A stretch of DNA of 47,061 nucleotides, taken from assembly GCF_007860125.1 (NCBI RefSeq), contig NZ_SJPW01000013.1, positions 1 through 47,061 on the forward strand. The letters run 5' to 3'. Both the position numbers and the translations under genes were made by a program. The DNA comes from Rubripirellula tenax. Its GTDB lineage: Bacteria > Planctomycetota > Planctomycetia > Pirellulales > Pirellulaceae. Each line of letters opens with the position of its first letter. Within the stretch, counting starts at the first letter, position 1. Positions 38,160-47,061 of the stretch are shown here, one piece after another. The notes below the pieces were generated by a model. It saw only the letters and a list, made by a program, of their open reading frames with translations, searched no databases and had not been told where the DNA came from.

Positions 38160-39104
38160 TTGGTGCAAGTGACGCGATTCAATGTTGACCTTAGCCGCCC
38201 GTGTCAAACATGTATCAAAGACGATCTCCAAGCTAGTGGCTCATACCGATCACGTGGACGATTGCATGAAACAACGCGCCAGCGGTGCTGCGCCGTTCGA
38301 AGCACACATGAGCAACGAGGGTGCGAGCGAGTTATCCGAGGAAAGTTCCGCTTCCAATTCTCGCTCCGAGGCTTGCTGCTTTTAATGCCGCTGACTGCGA
38401 TCGGCATCATTGGCTTTCAAGTGGCAACAGGCCCAAGTCTCGATCGACGGCTACTCCGAGCGTTGAAGGCAGACCGAACCCTGGCAACTAAGTTTTACCT
38501 CCTCTTGGGAGCCGATCCCGATGAAGGACATGGAGTTTCAAGCTACGATGGCAATGCATTGCATTGGGCAGCGTTCCGAGGAGACGACCTCGATGTCAAG
38601 AATTTGCTTGAGGCTGGAGCCACCGTGAACTGTTATGAGAAAGACGGATTTACACCAATCGTCTATGCGGCCAACAAGGGGCATTGGGAAATCGTCAAGA
38701 TGCTCGTCGACACGGGTGCGGACCACCGCCAGACGGGAGCCGATGGCCAACGAGTTGTCGACTATGCGATGGAAGCTGGGCGACAAGATATCGTCAAACT
38801 GCTGACCAGCGAATCGTTTCCATCGAACTATTGGACCGTCGAAACGCGGGTTACCGCGCTGGATACGGGCGACGATGGCCTGCCGTGCAATCGTCTCTGG
38901 CAAGTTTATCGAACAGACCTTGGAAGTCCCGACAATCGCTGGGCCTATTCTGCTGGAGTGAGACGCTTTACCTCGATGAAAGAAACCGACGCAGAAGGAA
39001 ATGATCAAACGATACGCGGTGTTACGTCGATCCGGATTGCGGACGACCAGAACTGGATCGAAGTCACCTTTGTCGACGGGACAGTGACACGCATGCCATT
39101 GTAA
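38160..39104 (+). CDS. Ankyrin-repeat membrane protein
   Basis: The convincing part starts near residue 60 with GKFRFQFSLRGLLLLMPLTA, a basic stretch followed by a membrane helix. Three ankyrin repeats follow: NALHWAAFRGDDLDVKNLLE, FTPIVYAANKGHWEIVKMLV and QRVVDYAMEAGRQDIVKLL. The C-terminal about 90 residues are strand-rich with a conserved look (VYRTDLGSPDNRWAYSAGVR). The start is unclear: no ATG precedes the helix in frame. TTG 38160 is the far upstream choice, TTG at about 38262 another, and the first codons look unlike coding sequence. A start-site mutation is possible. Function unknown. Confidence 0.6.
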   Translation: MVQVTRFNVDLSRPCQTCIKDDLQASGSYRSRGRLHETTRQRCCAVRSTHEQRGCERVIRGKFRFQFSLRGLLLLMPLTAIGIIGFQVATGPSLDRRLLRALKADRTLATKFYLLLGADPDEGHGVSSYDGNALHWAAFRGDDLDVKNLLEAGATVNCYEKDGFTPIVYAANKGHWEIVKMLVDTGADHRQTGADGQRVVDYAMEAGRQDIVKLLTSESFPSNYWTVETRVTALDTGDDGLPCNRLWQVYRTDLGSPDNRWAYSAGVRRFTSMKETDAEGNDQTIRGVTSIRIADDQNWIEVTFVDGTVTRMPL

Positions 39105-39471
39105 GTCGCTAAGCGATGTATGATAATTCGTTTTCGTCGTGCGTAGTGCCTATGTACAGTTGGGCACGCGCTGTAACCGGGAGGCAATTTGTCTTTCGCC
39201 AAGAACCGAAAGCCCTCCGGTTAACACCCCGCTGTTAACCGACCGTTCCGAATTTCGCGAGCGTCCCATCCGCAAAAGCGATTGACCGAGCCCAACCGAT
39301 TTGCTGCAATCCCTTTGAAAACAATGCGTTAGCGGGTTTCCCAAACCGAGACTCTTTCCGGAGAGCGTTGGGTTCGGGGAGGATATTCCATCCCCTGACC
39401 GGGAAGCCGTATCCAGAGAACCGACTGTCCATCTTTCGCGAACCAAGAACCGGCGTCGGTGGATCTTTGGT
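39105..39471. other. Intergenic region with palindrome and open frame before next gene
   Basis: No separate gene. The frame of the next gene is open back to about 39323 and reads FGEDIPSPDREAVSRE and SRTKNRRRWIFGV before the GTG at 39472. No start codon exists in that stretch, so the N-terminus may have been cut. The palindrome at 39219-39240 lies here. Confidence 0.45.
39219..39240. repeat. Palindrome GGTTAAC-N8-GTTAACC
   Basis: Inverted repeat with spacer ACCCCGCT, extended to CGGTTAAC/GTTAACCG at 39218-39241. Second instance of the palindrome at 35396. Confidence 0.6.
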
Positions 39472-41007
39472 GTGACGACCGTTGCTGCTGCGACGCTGGT
39501 ATTGCTGATTCATTTCAGCATGACATCCGTTAGCTTGGCCGATGTCGCTCAAGCGGTCAGCCGAAAGCCGTGGATTCACATGACGCTGCGTGGAACGGCC
39601 AAAGGGACTGCGGAACGTGAAGAGGAAGTTTGGTACTCGCCGATTCGCAACGTGTCGGCAACTCGGCACAACGAATGGACGAAATTCAGTGACCATACTC
39701 TCAGGGTCTTCTATTCCTACGAAGCTACCGAACGCGTGTTGTACCGGGTTCCGGAATTCGACAAAGGGCAACAGAGCCGACTAGCTGATTTCGTCGAAGC
39801 CTTTTCCTTGCTGCTAGCGAATGGTTCGGCACCGGACGACCCGCTAGCGAAACTGGAATTCCTGGGAGAGCGTCGTGATGGCTTAACGGTCGAGAATCAA
39901 AAAACGCAAAAGGTCACAGAGACTGGTCGCGAATGGCTGGACTACACACTGACGCTAATAATTCAGGGCATGGAGCAGCCGATCAAGGTCTTGTTTCGAG
40001 TCGATCCGATTTCAAAGCTGCCGCACCTTGGTCGCGCCACCGGACAGCAAAACGGCCAATCGTTTTCGATGGAGGCTACATTCGATTATCCGGAAACAGG
40101 GCCTGAGGACATCTACGCGATGGGCGTTCCTCGAGATGCGAAATTGGTTGATCGAGTTCCGAAGGATGATTTGGCCAGATTGATTGCGGGCGTCGCAGCA
40201 GGACGTGTGCGGTTCGACGACTTTCGCGCCGTGGTTGTACATACTCATGGAAAGGGGCCTTCGTGGAGAAACCACCAGGTCGAGGTCGTTCACCGCAAAG
40301 GAAATCGCATCCGTCGTGACTTTGGGTTCTTTGAGGTAGACCCAGTCGAACCGCCGCAAGATGCTGACATGAGAAAATGGTGGACCGGGCGCGCGAAAGA
40401 AGCCCAGTACCAACCAGCCAGTATTGCGATTGCCGGAGTCGAACGGATGTTCGATGTGCGGACGATCAATCAGCCCGATGGAAGCCAGCGTCGGGAAGCG
40501 GTTGCTGGACGACCCCTGGGAACAGGGATTGATGCTGAGCAATGGATACCTTCCTTCTATACGCTCACGCCAGACTACGCAGGTCGTCCTCCGCTGGGCG
40601 TCCCGAGCCAGAACAAGGAGGCGATCATCGAGCCCGATCGAGGTGATGGCCCAGAAGGGACCGTGTTGCTGCGAGTTGCTACCAGTGGTCGCTCGGACTC
40701 TGCGTCGAATCCAGCGGACAACAAAAAGCGTGCGTTGCCTGGAGGATGGCGATTCTGGATTGACCCGGATCGTGAACACTTGGTGATGCGGTGGGACATG
40801 CACGGAATGTCTCATATAGTCGAGTCTGTCGCCCAATCGCCCAAAGGTCGCTGGTATCCAACTCGCGTGCGTCGTACATCTTCACGTCCCAAAGCCGGGG
40901 ATGACATCACAGAATTCTACGTTGAGTTCGATGTGGAGATTCCTGACGCATTGTTTGATCTGGAAAAGCCATTGCCGGTGGAAGAGCTGTTTCCGAAGTC
41001 AAAATAG
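39472..41007 (+). CDS. Hypothetical anchored periplasmic protein
   Basis: A 511-residue protein from GTG 39472. Residues 1-22 are hydrophobic (TTVAAATLVLLIHFSMTSVS) and follow an upstream basic stretch (KNRRRWIFG) that is in frame but lacks a start codon. This suggests a type II membrane anchor whose cytoplasmic N-terminus is missing. The rest is periplasmic and strand-rich: ISRKPWIHMTLRG-like start, VLYRVPEFDKGQQSRL, PIKVLFRVDPISKLPHLGRA, GWRFWIDPDREHLVMRWDMH. Similar proteins accompany sigma factors in planctomycetes in my recollection (LolA-like region), but I cannot assign a function. The next gene follows after about 110 bp. Confidence 0.6.
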   Translation: MTTVAAATLVLLIHFSMTSVSLADVAQAVSRKPWIHMTLRGTAKGTAEREEEVWYSPIRNVSATRHNEWTKFSDHTLRVFYSYEATERVLYRVPEFDKGQQSRLADFVEAFSLLLANGSAPDDPLAKLEFLGERRDGLTVENQKTQKVTETGREWLDYTLTLIIQGMEQPIKVLFRVDPISKLPHLGRATGQQNGQSFSMEATFDYPETGPEDIYAMGVPRDAKLVDRVPKDDLARLIAGVAAGRVRFDDFRAVVVHTHGKGPSWRNHQVEVVHRKGNRIRRDFGFFEVDPVEPPQDADMRKWWTGRAKEAQYQPASIAIAGVERMFDVRTINQPDGSQRREAVAGRPLGTGIDAEQWIPSFYTLTPDYAGRPPLGVPSQNKEAIIEPDRGDGPEGTVLLRVATSGRSDSASNPADNKKRALPGGWRFWIDPDREHLVMRWDMHGMSHIVESVAQSPKGRWYPTRVRRTSSRPKAGDDITEFYVEFDVEIPDALFDLEKPLPVEELFPKSK

Positions 41008-41115
41008 GCGGCAGGCTCGAACGGCTTAAGGAAATTTCAAAATAGGGCGCACCATCAATCGCTCGACAGGCTCCGAATAGTTTGACATACGGCAAATTTT
41101 AAGAGGGAAATTCAG

Positions 41116-44100
41116 ATGACATCAAACACACCCATTCTGGCACTTCGGTTTGCCTTCTTGCTGGCCGTTGCCGTGTTTCTGGTTGTCAGCAAAAATGCGG
41201 TGTTTGCTCAGCAGCGATATCAGGCGATGTCGCTGAGCTTGCTGACCGAACTGCCAGAGCGGGACGGGGTTGCATCGCAAACTGCTTCGCAGCAGAAACC
41301 AAGTAGAGGCGAGTTGAAGCTCGCGGACGAAGCAAGGATCTCGCCGCCGTTTGCCTTCAATCGTGACGACAAATACGCGGCTCCCGATTTCGAGGCATTC
41401 TTTCCAGATGATCCAGAGGGAGGAAAACAGCTCGATGCGTTATTCAGCGGCTTGTTGGGTGGACATCACAAGCCGGAAGACGTTTTGGCCGCGATTCGCC
41501 AGGGACTCCGGCACACTCAGGTTTATCACAGCCAGGTGTTGGCTCAGGTCGGTGGATTCGTATGGGGCGTCAAACAGCAAAACCCGCAAGCGATCGAGTT
41601 GTTGTACCACGCTTCGGACGTTCGCGGGCCAGTGTCAAACGAAGGGATGTATTACGGGCTGACGGTACTGAAAAAACATCCGCTGAATGTCGTCCGAACG
41701 CTCGTCAATAATTACGAGCAATATGGTGGCCAGATGCAACGCCGGATCGGCTGTGGGCTGGAGACGTATGGTGGTTCATCGCAGTTTTCTGAAAAACTGG
41801 ATCAGTTGCTTGAGCAATCGAATAAGCTCGGTGACAACGCTGTGATCGCCGCGTTGGAATTGCACGAAAAAGCCGTAGGTAAGCGATCACCCAGAATCGG
41901 CTCGCTTGCCAATCGCGGAAGGTTTGTCGTCGCGTTTACGCACCAAGACGTGCAGGGCGATCAGGAATTGCGTGAGCATCTGGAACGCTGTGTTGAGGCG
42001 AAGATGATCCTGTCCTTCGTAACGCGAATCGACCACGGAAAACACGTGGGTGTTTGCCTGCTGCAAGGCATCGGTGCGCGAGATCGAATGATCGAAAAGC
42101 TGGACGCCGATCCACGGACAGAGCTCACATTCAACGAGACCTTTTCTCCCATGGTGTTGAAAGTTCGGCAGCTCCGCGATTTAGCAGAGTTTCTGCCCAA
42201 TGGCCTGCCCAGCGGAGCCAAGCCGCCTTATGCGCCACCGCCAGCGAGTGAGTCCTTCGCGTACAACGCAACCGACGGCTATCGGCCACCAGACTACGAG
42301 AACTTCTTCCCCAACGATGAAGCGGCAGGCCGACGACTCGAAGAGCTGTACAAAAACCGAGAGACCACCGAACTGACAGCACGACAACAACTTGAGATCT
42401 TCCGCGACGGACTCAAGACAGCCAACAATGGTGCCAGGATGTGTGGATGGGTGGCGTCAATTGCTGGCTGGCCGGAGGACCCGTTAGCGAAAGAGATTTT
42501 CTATCACGCCGCCGACCCGAAATCTCCTGACATGCTCAGGCGTTTCGCTGTCGACGCTGGCTTGAGCGGCAATTGGAATATGCCGCCAAACGTTCTGCGA
42601 TTGTTCGCGGAACTTATCGTAACTGCTCCCCAGGACCCACGATACGCGAACAACCGAAGCAGTGAAATCGCTGGAGTACTGAAGACAGACCATCAGAAAC
42701 TGGCCGTCGCAGCGCATCTCGACAAAGCTCTTGAACAGCACGAGAACTACCTGCCCGACAAACTCGCCCGGCTTACAGCAGCCTACGAGCAATTGACGCA
42801 GCGCAAGCCATCGAGCTACGAAGCGTATGCCGACAAAGGCGACTTCTTCGTCGCGTTCTCGCACAACTCCAACGACTTGCCGGCTGCGGTTTCTGAGTTT
42901 TGTGATGAGTTCTTTACGGGCAAGCCGTACTTTGTGCGATCCGTTGTCGGCACAGTCGGGAAGATGCGGTCGACTGCGTTCGCGATCGTGAGCGGGCATC
43001 GTGGTATGACGCAGTGCGTGGAAGACTTGTTAAAGAACAAGCAGCTTTCAATCGTGTTTGCTGGACCGTTAACATTGCTCGACGCCTCACCTGAGTGGAA
43101 GGCGACTATCCAGGGTGAGACTGCCACAACCTGGACTCCCGAGGAATATGCCGATGCGTTTGGACATCTCTATCGAACGCTGGGCAGCGAATATGCGCAC
43201 TTTGACGTCAAGCAGATCGACTGGATAGCCGTTGGTAAGGAACTGCTACCTCGCAGCAAAATGTTGAAATCAGGCGAGGAGTTTTGTCTGCGTTGCCAGG
43301 AATTGGTTGCCAGGCTTGAGGACAGTCACGCCTACCTAATGCCGGGCAAACTGCAACCGACGTCTGCTCCAGTGCCGCTCTTTGATCCCGGCTTCGCCTG
43401 TCTGTTGGACGCCGATGGACGCCCCATTGTGTATCACGTCGATCGTCAATCTTCAGCAGATCAAGTGGGGCTGAAAGTCGGCAGCGTGGTAACGCATGTG
43501 GGCGAAATTGAGGCTGGCGAGCTGTTGGAACAAATCACAAAACAGACCAAACGCTACTCAGGTTACTCCAGCGATCGATACTTGAAATACCACGCCGCCC
43601 AGTGGATTGGCCGGCAGCGGGAGAAGGGTGCGCCGGTAAGACTGCGTGTTATAACCCCCGGCGGTGACGAAGCTGAACTGCGCATGGTTGCAGACCAAGG
43701 TGTCCGGTACCTGCCACGCTTGCCCGTTCCGATCGATGACATCCAAGATTCCGCCAGCGTGGCTTGGAAGCGACTCGATGAGGAAACCGGATATATCTAC
43801 GTTCGTCGGATTCGCAATGACCTGATCGCTCAACTCGACGGGGCAGTCAAGGAGTTGAGCGATTGCGAAGGGTTGGTCATCGATGTGCGAGGAAACAGTG
43901 GTGGCGGATTTGATGCAGCACGATCGTTCCGCAACTTCGATCTGACGGATACGGCTGAACCTGATCGCCGCCGGTTTTCGGGGCCGATCGCTGTTTTGAT
44001 CGACTCGCGATGCATCAGCGCCGGCGAAGGCTGGGCAAGTTGGTTTCGAGCGAACGGCCGCGCCAAGTTCTTCGGCACCACCACGGCAGGCGCCTCGTCT

Positions 44101-44304
44101 CGAAAGAAAACCATTGACGTTCTCGGCGGCGCGTACCGCGTGATCTACAGCGTCAAACCCTATCGCGGTTTCCTTGACCGTCCCATCGAACGGCTAGGCA
44201 TCGAACCCGATGTCGTTGTGCATCACACGGCGGAGTCGATCTCACAAAGTAAAGATCAAGTTCTCATGGCGGCCCGTCGGTATCTTGCAAAAGAAAAAGA
44301 ATAG
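41116..44304 (+). CDS. Large S41-family serine protease with duplicated N-terminal domain
   Basis: A 1062-residue exported protein: signal peptide (about 1-31) ending AVFAQQ. A roughly 270-residue domain occurs twice (about 75-350 and 390-630); both copies start with FAFNRDDKYAAPDFEAFFPD or FAYNATDGYRPPDYENFFPN. They look helical, with LGDNAVIAALELHEKAVG-like repeats. The C-terminal part has a PDZ-like region (about 770-830, QVGLKVGSVVTHVGEIEAGE) and an S41 protease domain: LVIDVRGNSGGGFDAARSF, LIDSRCISAGEGWASWF with the likely catalytic Ser at about 967, and FFGTTTAGASSRK. It should cut proteins in the periplasm, like tail-specific proteases. The double N-terminal module may bind the substrate. 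Confidence 0.8.
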   Translation: MTSNTPILALRFAFLLAVAVFLVVSKNAVFAQQRYQAMSLSLLTELPERDGVASQTASQQKPSRGELKLADEARISPPFAFNRDDKYAAPDFEAFFPDDPEGGKQLDALFSGLLGGHHKPEDVLAAIRQGLRHTQVYHSQVLAQVGGFVWGVKQQNPQAIELLYHASDVRGPVSNEGMYYGLTVLKKHPLNVVRTLVNNYEQYGGQMQRRIGCGLETYGGSSQFSEKLDQLLEQSNKLGDNAVIAALELHEKAVGKRSPRIGSLANRGRFVVAFTHQDVQGDQELREHLERCVEAKMILSFVTRIDHGKHVGVCLLQGIGARDRMIEKLDADPRTELTFNETFSPMVLKVRQLRDLAEFLPNGLPSGAKPPYAPPPASESFAYNATDGYRPPDYENFFPNDEAAGRRLEELYKNRETTELTARQQLEIFRDGLKTANNGARMCGWVASIAGWPEDPLAKEIFYHAADPKSPDMLRRFAVDAGLSGNWNMPPNVLRLFAELIVTAPQDPRYANNRSSEIAGVLKTDHQKLAVAAHLDKALEQHENYLPDKLARLTAAYEQLTQRKPSSYEAYADKGDFFVAFSHNSNDLPAAVSEFCDEFFTGKPYFVRSVVGTVGKMRSTAFAIVSGHRGMTQCVEDLLKNKQLSIVFAGPLTLLDASPEWKATIQGETATTWTPEEYADAFGHLYRTLGSEYAHFDVKQIDWIAVGKELLPRSKMLKSGEEFCLRCQELVARLEDSHAYLMPGKLQPTSAPVPLFDPGFACLLDADGRPIVYHVDRQSSADQVGLKVGSVVTHVGEIEAGELLEQITKQTKRYSGYSSDRYLKYHAAQWIGRQREKGAPVRLRVITPGGDEAELRMVADQGVRYLPRLPVPIDDIQDSASVAWKRLDEETGYIYVRRIRNDLIAQLDGAVKELSDCEGLVIDVRGNSGGGFDAARSFRNFDLTDTAEPDRRRFSGPIAVLIDSRCISAGEGWASWFRANGRAKFFGTTTAGASSRKKTIDVLGGAYRVIYSVKPYRGFLDRPIERLGIEPDVVVHHTAESISQSKDQVLMAARRYLAKEKE

Positions 44305-44319
44305 TTCCCTTCGCGATTT

Positions 44320-45072
44320 GTGACCTACACGAAAGAATGGTGTAAACACGGCATGAGAATCGCTCAACGACTCACACCGACGCTGCTCTATTGGCTACTC
44401 GTTTGCGTGGCCTTTGGACTTGGTTTGGCCGTTCCCGCAATTCTCCAGTGGACGGGAATGCAGCAAAGTCGGACGCCGCCGCTCGTTCCTGCAACTGCCA
44501 TCGCTTTCGTCATCGCAGGTCTGGCGGTTTGCCTCTCGCTCACCTACCTACCGATCCAACAAAGCGAACTCGATGCCGAACCAAGTCGACCGATTCGTTT
44601 TGACTTGCGCACGTCGCTATTAATGACGATGGTAGCGGCCATCATCATCGCCGCCCTCGTCAAATTCACGACCGTGGTGAGCGGTGTGCTGTTCGTTTCC
44701 GCGTTGATCTACACAATTCGAGTCGCCGTGCGAGATTCTCGCTTTCGCTTGCCAATCGGCGTTCTGTTTGGCTGCATGTATCTTCCATATGCATGGCTCG
44801 TTGGGCACATGGAGCTTGGTCGGTTGTGGATCGCATTGCTGTGGATGCCCAGCGCGATGCCAACGCTACTCCCCGCAGGATTTATCTCGCACTTGTTGGG
44901 GCAGCGAATGCCGGAGGCCTTCTGGCTAGCAATTTTGCTGACAACCACCGAGCTGCTCGTCGGGACATGGATCATCCGGCTGGGTCCCAAATGCACGATC
45001 ACGTTTCTCGTCTTTGTCTTGCTCACTGCACTGTTCAGTTCGTTCGCGTTTCGCTGCGCGGTGCTGGCGTAG
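44320..45072 (+). CDS. Multi-pass membrane protein
   Basis: A 250-residue protein with six to seven hydrophobic helices (for example LLYWLLVCVAFGLGLAVPAI, LMTMVAAIIIAALVKF, LPIGVLFGCMYLPYAWLVGH, FWLAILLTTTELLVGTWII). The start is GTG 44320 or ATG 44353; the latter gives a better membrane-protein start (MRIAQRLTPTLLYW). No transport or enzyme motif is visible. It follows the protease gene by 15 bp and may be co-transcribed. Function unknown. Confidence 0.7.
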   Translation: MTYTKEWCKHGMRIAQRLTPTLLYWLLVCVAFGLGLAVPAILQWTGMQQSRTPPLVPATAIAFVIAGLAVCLSLTYLPIQQSELDAEPSRPIRFDLRTSLLMTMVAAIIIAALVKFTTVVSGVLFVSALIYTIRVAVRDSRFRLPIGVLFGCMYLPYAWLVGHMELGRLWIALLWMPSAMPTLLPAGFISHLLGQRMPEAFWLAILLTTTELLVGTWIIRLGPKCTITFLVFVLLTALFSSFAFRCAVLA

Positions 45073-45225
45073 AAACGGAAAGGCAAAATAGCCTCGAGTT
45101 GGCAAGGAGTTTTGGCGAAACTCCGGTGGGCGAGCCGAGCTGTGCAGATGTCTTACCTGACAGTTTCAGAAGTTTTCTGACAGAATGCTGCTGGGGATGT
45201 GTTAGTCCCTGTAGGAGACCATTTT

Positions 45226-45825
45226 GTGAGCGAATTCCCTGAAACACGTGACAGCCTGCTGGTGCAGGTTCGAGACCCCGGAAATCGGGATGCGTGGGAG
45301 CGGTTCGCCTCAATTTATCGGCCCGTCATCGTGCGAATCGCTGTGTCGCGCGGATTGCAACACGCGGACGCGCAGGATTTGTCACAGCAGGTGTTGATGG
45401 CGGTCGCGGGAGCTGTCGGCGATTGGGAAAAACGTGACGAATCGACGAAGTTTCGTCATTGGCTCAGCCGCGTCACGAAGAATGCGATTCTGAATGCCCT
45501 GTTGCGGACGCCCAGAGATCAAGCCGCAGGTGGGTCGTCTGTTGAGAATCTCTTGCAGGAAATCGTTGATCCCGATGGAGCCACGACGGCGCTGATTGAA
45601 ACCGAATACCGCCGCGAACTCTACCAGCGAGCCGCGAACACCGTACGCGTTGAATTTCGCCCCGAATCATGGCAAGCATTTGAAATGTCGGTTTCGGGCA
45701 ACGTGTCGATCGAAGAAGTCGCCAAAGCGTTTGGCAAAAGCATCGGCGCAATCTATACCGCTCGCAGCCGAATCATGTTTCGACTCAGCGAAGTGATTTC
45801 AGAACTTGAGGAACAGAATCAATGA
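45226..45825 (+). CDS. ECF-type sigma factor paired with a Ser/Thr kinase
   Basis: A 199-residue protein from GTG 45226 with AGGAG upstream. It starts SEFPETRDSLLVQVRDPGNR then DAWERFASIYRPVI, with region 2 in VSRGLQHADAQDLSQQVLMA and region 4 in EFRPESWQAFEMSVSGNVSI plus EEVAKAFGKSIGAIYTARSR. This is the planctomycete ECF group encoded directly before Ser/Thr kinases. The stop overlaps the kinase ATG (ATGA), so expression is coupled. The kinase or its anti-sigma-like zinc motif probably controls the factor. Confidence 0.9.
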   Translation: MSEFPETRDSLLVQVRDPGNRDAWERFASIYRPVIVRIAVSRGLQHADAQDLSQQVLMAVAGAVGDWEKRDESTKFRHWLSRVTKNAILNALLRTPRDQAAGGSSVENLLQEIVDPDGATTALIETEYRRELYQRAANTVRVEFRPESWQAFEMSVSGNVSIEEVAKAFGKSIGAIYTARSRIMFRLSEVISELEEQNQ

Positions 45826-47061
45826 CCAACACACAATCACTGTGCATCACGCCCGACTATTTCCTCGCGTTCCTACGCGGGCGGCTCAGTGATCGTGAAG
45901 ACAGCGAATTGCAATGTCACTTGGATACGTGCGAGTCGTGTCGACTGCGATTGGAGACCACAGCCGCCGACGCGCCTGCTTGGAAAGAAGCTGAGCGATT
46001 CTTGGGAGCAACTTCCGAGCGACATTCCGATGACGATTTGTCGGTTGATAGCGTGAGTCGGACGTCACTACAGATCGAACAAGTACTCCAGTCGCTCGGC
46101 CCCACCGACGACCCACAATCGCTCGGTCGCATTGGCGGCTATGAAGTCACGGGGGTGATTGGCGCGGGCGGGATGGGCGTGGTGCTGAAAGCTCATGAGC
46201 GGGCGCTCGATCGCATTGTGGCCATCAAAGTGATGGCTCCCCATCTCGCCAGCAGCGGGTCGGCTCGCAAGCGGTTTGCTCGGGAAGCCAAAGCGGCCGC
46301 AGCGGTCATCCACCCCAATGTGATCGCCATTCACGGCGTATCGAACGAAGGTTCCCTTCCGTATCTGGTGATGCCATTCGTGGGCGGCGATTCGTTGCAA
46401 AAGCGACTGGATCATGATGGTCCACTAACGACGACCGAAGTGTTGCGAGTCGGCAGTCAGATCGCCGCTGGTCTGGCAGCAGCCCACGGCCAAGGTCTCG
46501 TTCACCGTGACATCAAACCCGCCAACATCTTGTTGGACAACGGGGTCGAACGTGTCTCAATCACTGATTTTGGACTCGCCCGCGCCGTCGACGACGCAGC
46601 GATGACTCGCACCGGTGTCATTGCTGGCACCCCGCAGTTCATGTCCCCCGAACAATCGCGAGGCGAATCCATCGACCACCGCAGCGATCTATTCAGCCTT
46701 GGCAGCGTGCTGTACGCATTGTGTACCGGACGCGCTCCCTTCCGAGCGGAAACAAGTTACGGAGTCCTGCGCCGCATCACCGATGACGAGCCAAAACCGA
46801 TTCGTGAAATCAACGCTGACATTCCCGAGTGGTTGTGCGCGATCATTAGCAAACTGATGTCAAAGCTGGCCGAAGACCGCCACGCATCAGCGGACGAAGT
46901 CGCCGAACTACTCGAAGACTGCCTCGCCCACGTTCAGCAACCAACGACCGTTCCTTTGCCGAAAGCGATGGAGATGAATTCGATGCAAAATCGCATGAAC
47001 TTAGTTCCGAGCCAAAACAAGCCTGCGTTTCTTTCAGTGGGCCTGGCGTTGGCAATTATCC
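45822..47061 (+). CDS. Ser/Thr protein kinase with N-terminal zinc-finger motif (cut by window end)
   Basis: The frame stays open to the window end (at least 413 residues). The N-terminus has C32-H33-x3-C37-x2-C40 (LQCHLDTCESCR), an anti-sigma-like zinc motif. The kinase domain follows: GVIGAGGMGVVLKAH (about 112), the lysine in VAIKVM (about 134), HRDIKPANILL (about 228), DFGLARA and GTPQFMSPEQ. After about residue 380 comes a linker and, at the very end, a hydrophobic stretch (FLSVGLALAII), probably the start of a membrane helix. This gives a membrane-bound kinase with a cytoplasmic sensor of the sigma factor encoded just before it. Confidence 0.9.
   Translation, partial: MTNTQSLCITPDYFLAFLRGRLSDREDSELQCHLDTCESCRLRLETTAADAPAWKEAERFLGATSERHSDDDLSVDSVSRTSLQIEQVLQSLGPTDDPQSLGRIGGYEVTGVIGAGGMGVVLKAHERALDRIVAIKVMAPHLASSGSARKRFAREAKAAAAVIHPNVIAIHGVSNEGSLPYLVMPFVGGDSLQKRLDHDGPLTTTEVLRVGSQIAAGLAAAHGQGLVHRDIKPANILLDNGVERVSITDFGLARAVDDAAMTRTGVIAGTPQFMSPEQSRGESIDHRSDLFSLGSVLYALCTGRAPFRAETSYGVLRRITDDEPKPIREINADIPEWLCAIISKLMSKLAEDRHASADEVAELLEDCLAHVQQPTTVPLPKAMEMNSMQNRMNLVPSQNKPAFLSVGLALAII

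Overview
The window looks like a planctomycete chromosome, close to Rhodopirellula and other Pirellulales. The evidence is the gene families: DUF1559 prepilin-like protein, ECF sigma factor with FecR, sulfatase fused to a haem motif, DUF1587/1592/1588/1585 and DUF1552 proteins, PQQ propeller, and an ECF sigma factor overlapping a Ser/Thr kinase gene. No rRNA, CRISPR array or replication origin was seen.

Region 1 (1 to about 7.1 kb) is an integron-type gene cassette array without an integrase in view. Thirteen complete attC-like sites and one split one separate small cassettes, all read left to right. Every site has outer AAC and GTT boxes and two imperfectly complementary arms whose left arm carries extra unpaired G and A bases. 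One 486-bp cassette is tandemly duplicated exactly at the GTT crossover points, two cassettes are ORF-less paralogues, and several hold unknown small proteins.

Region 2 (7.4 to 12.15 kb) is an operon-like module around a Ycf46-like AAA ATPase with DUF1257 and DUF2997 proteins, a small membrane protein, a lipoprotein and phage-like hypotheticals. Strong hairpins separate several genes.

Region 3 (12.3 to 20.5 kb) is the remnant of a phage-like integrative element: two tandem small paralogues, DUF2924, an in-frame chimera starting with a serine recombinase catalytic domain, a UDG-like gene, then a 4.4-kb tRNA array. The array has 33 conventionally ordered tRNA genes covering all 20 amino acids. 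At its end are three copies of a new-looking RNA module with a covarying 8-bp closing helix. Two of these copies carry a tRNA whose 3' part lies upstream of its 5' part, as in circularly permuted tRNA genes. This is the most striking feature of the window.

Region 4 (20.5 to 34.3 kb) holds a small conserved gene, a DUF1559 protein, and a sigma/FecR/sulfatase/cytochrome/DUF1592/DUF1552/PQQ gene train with overlapping starts and stops, probably for polysaccharide or sulfated-compound breakdown. Five copies of a 70 to 85-bp palindromic element lie here. Three are translated in frame inside genes and one provides a stop codon.

Region 5 (34.3 to 47.06 kb) begins with a scar: a decayed IS integrase, a broken AAA ATPase and a headless WD40 gene. 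It continues with an ankyrin protein, two secreted proteins (one an S41 protease), a membrane protein, and an ECF sigma factor overlapping a Ser/Thr kinase gene cut by the window end.
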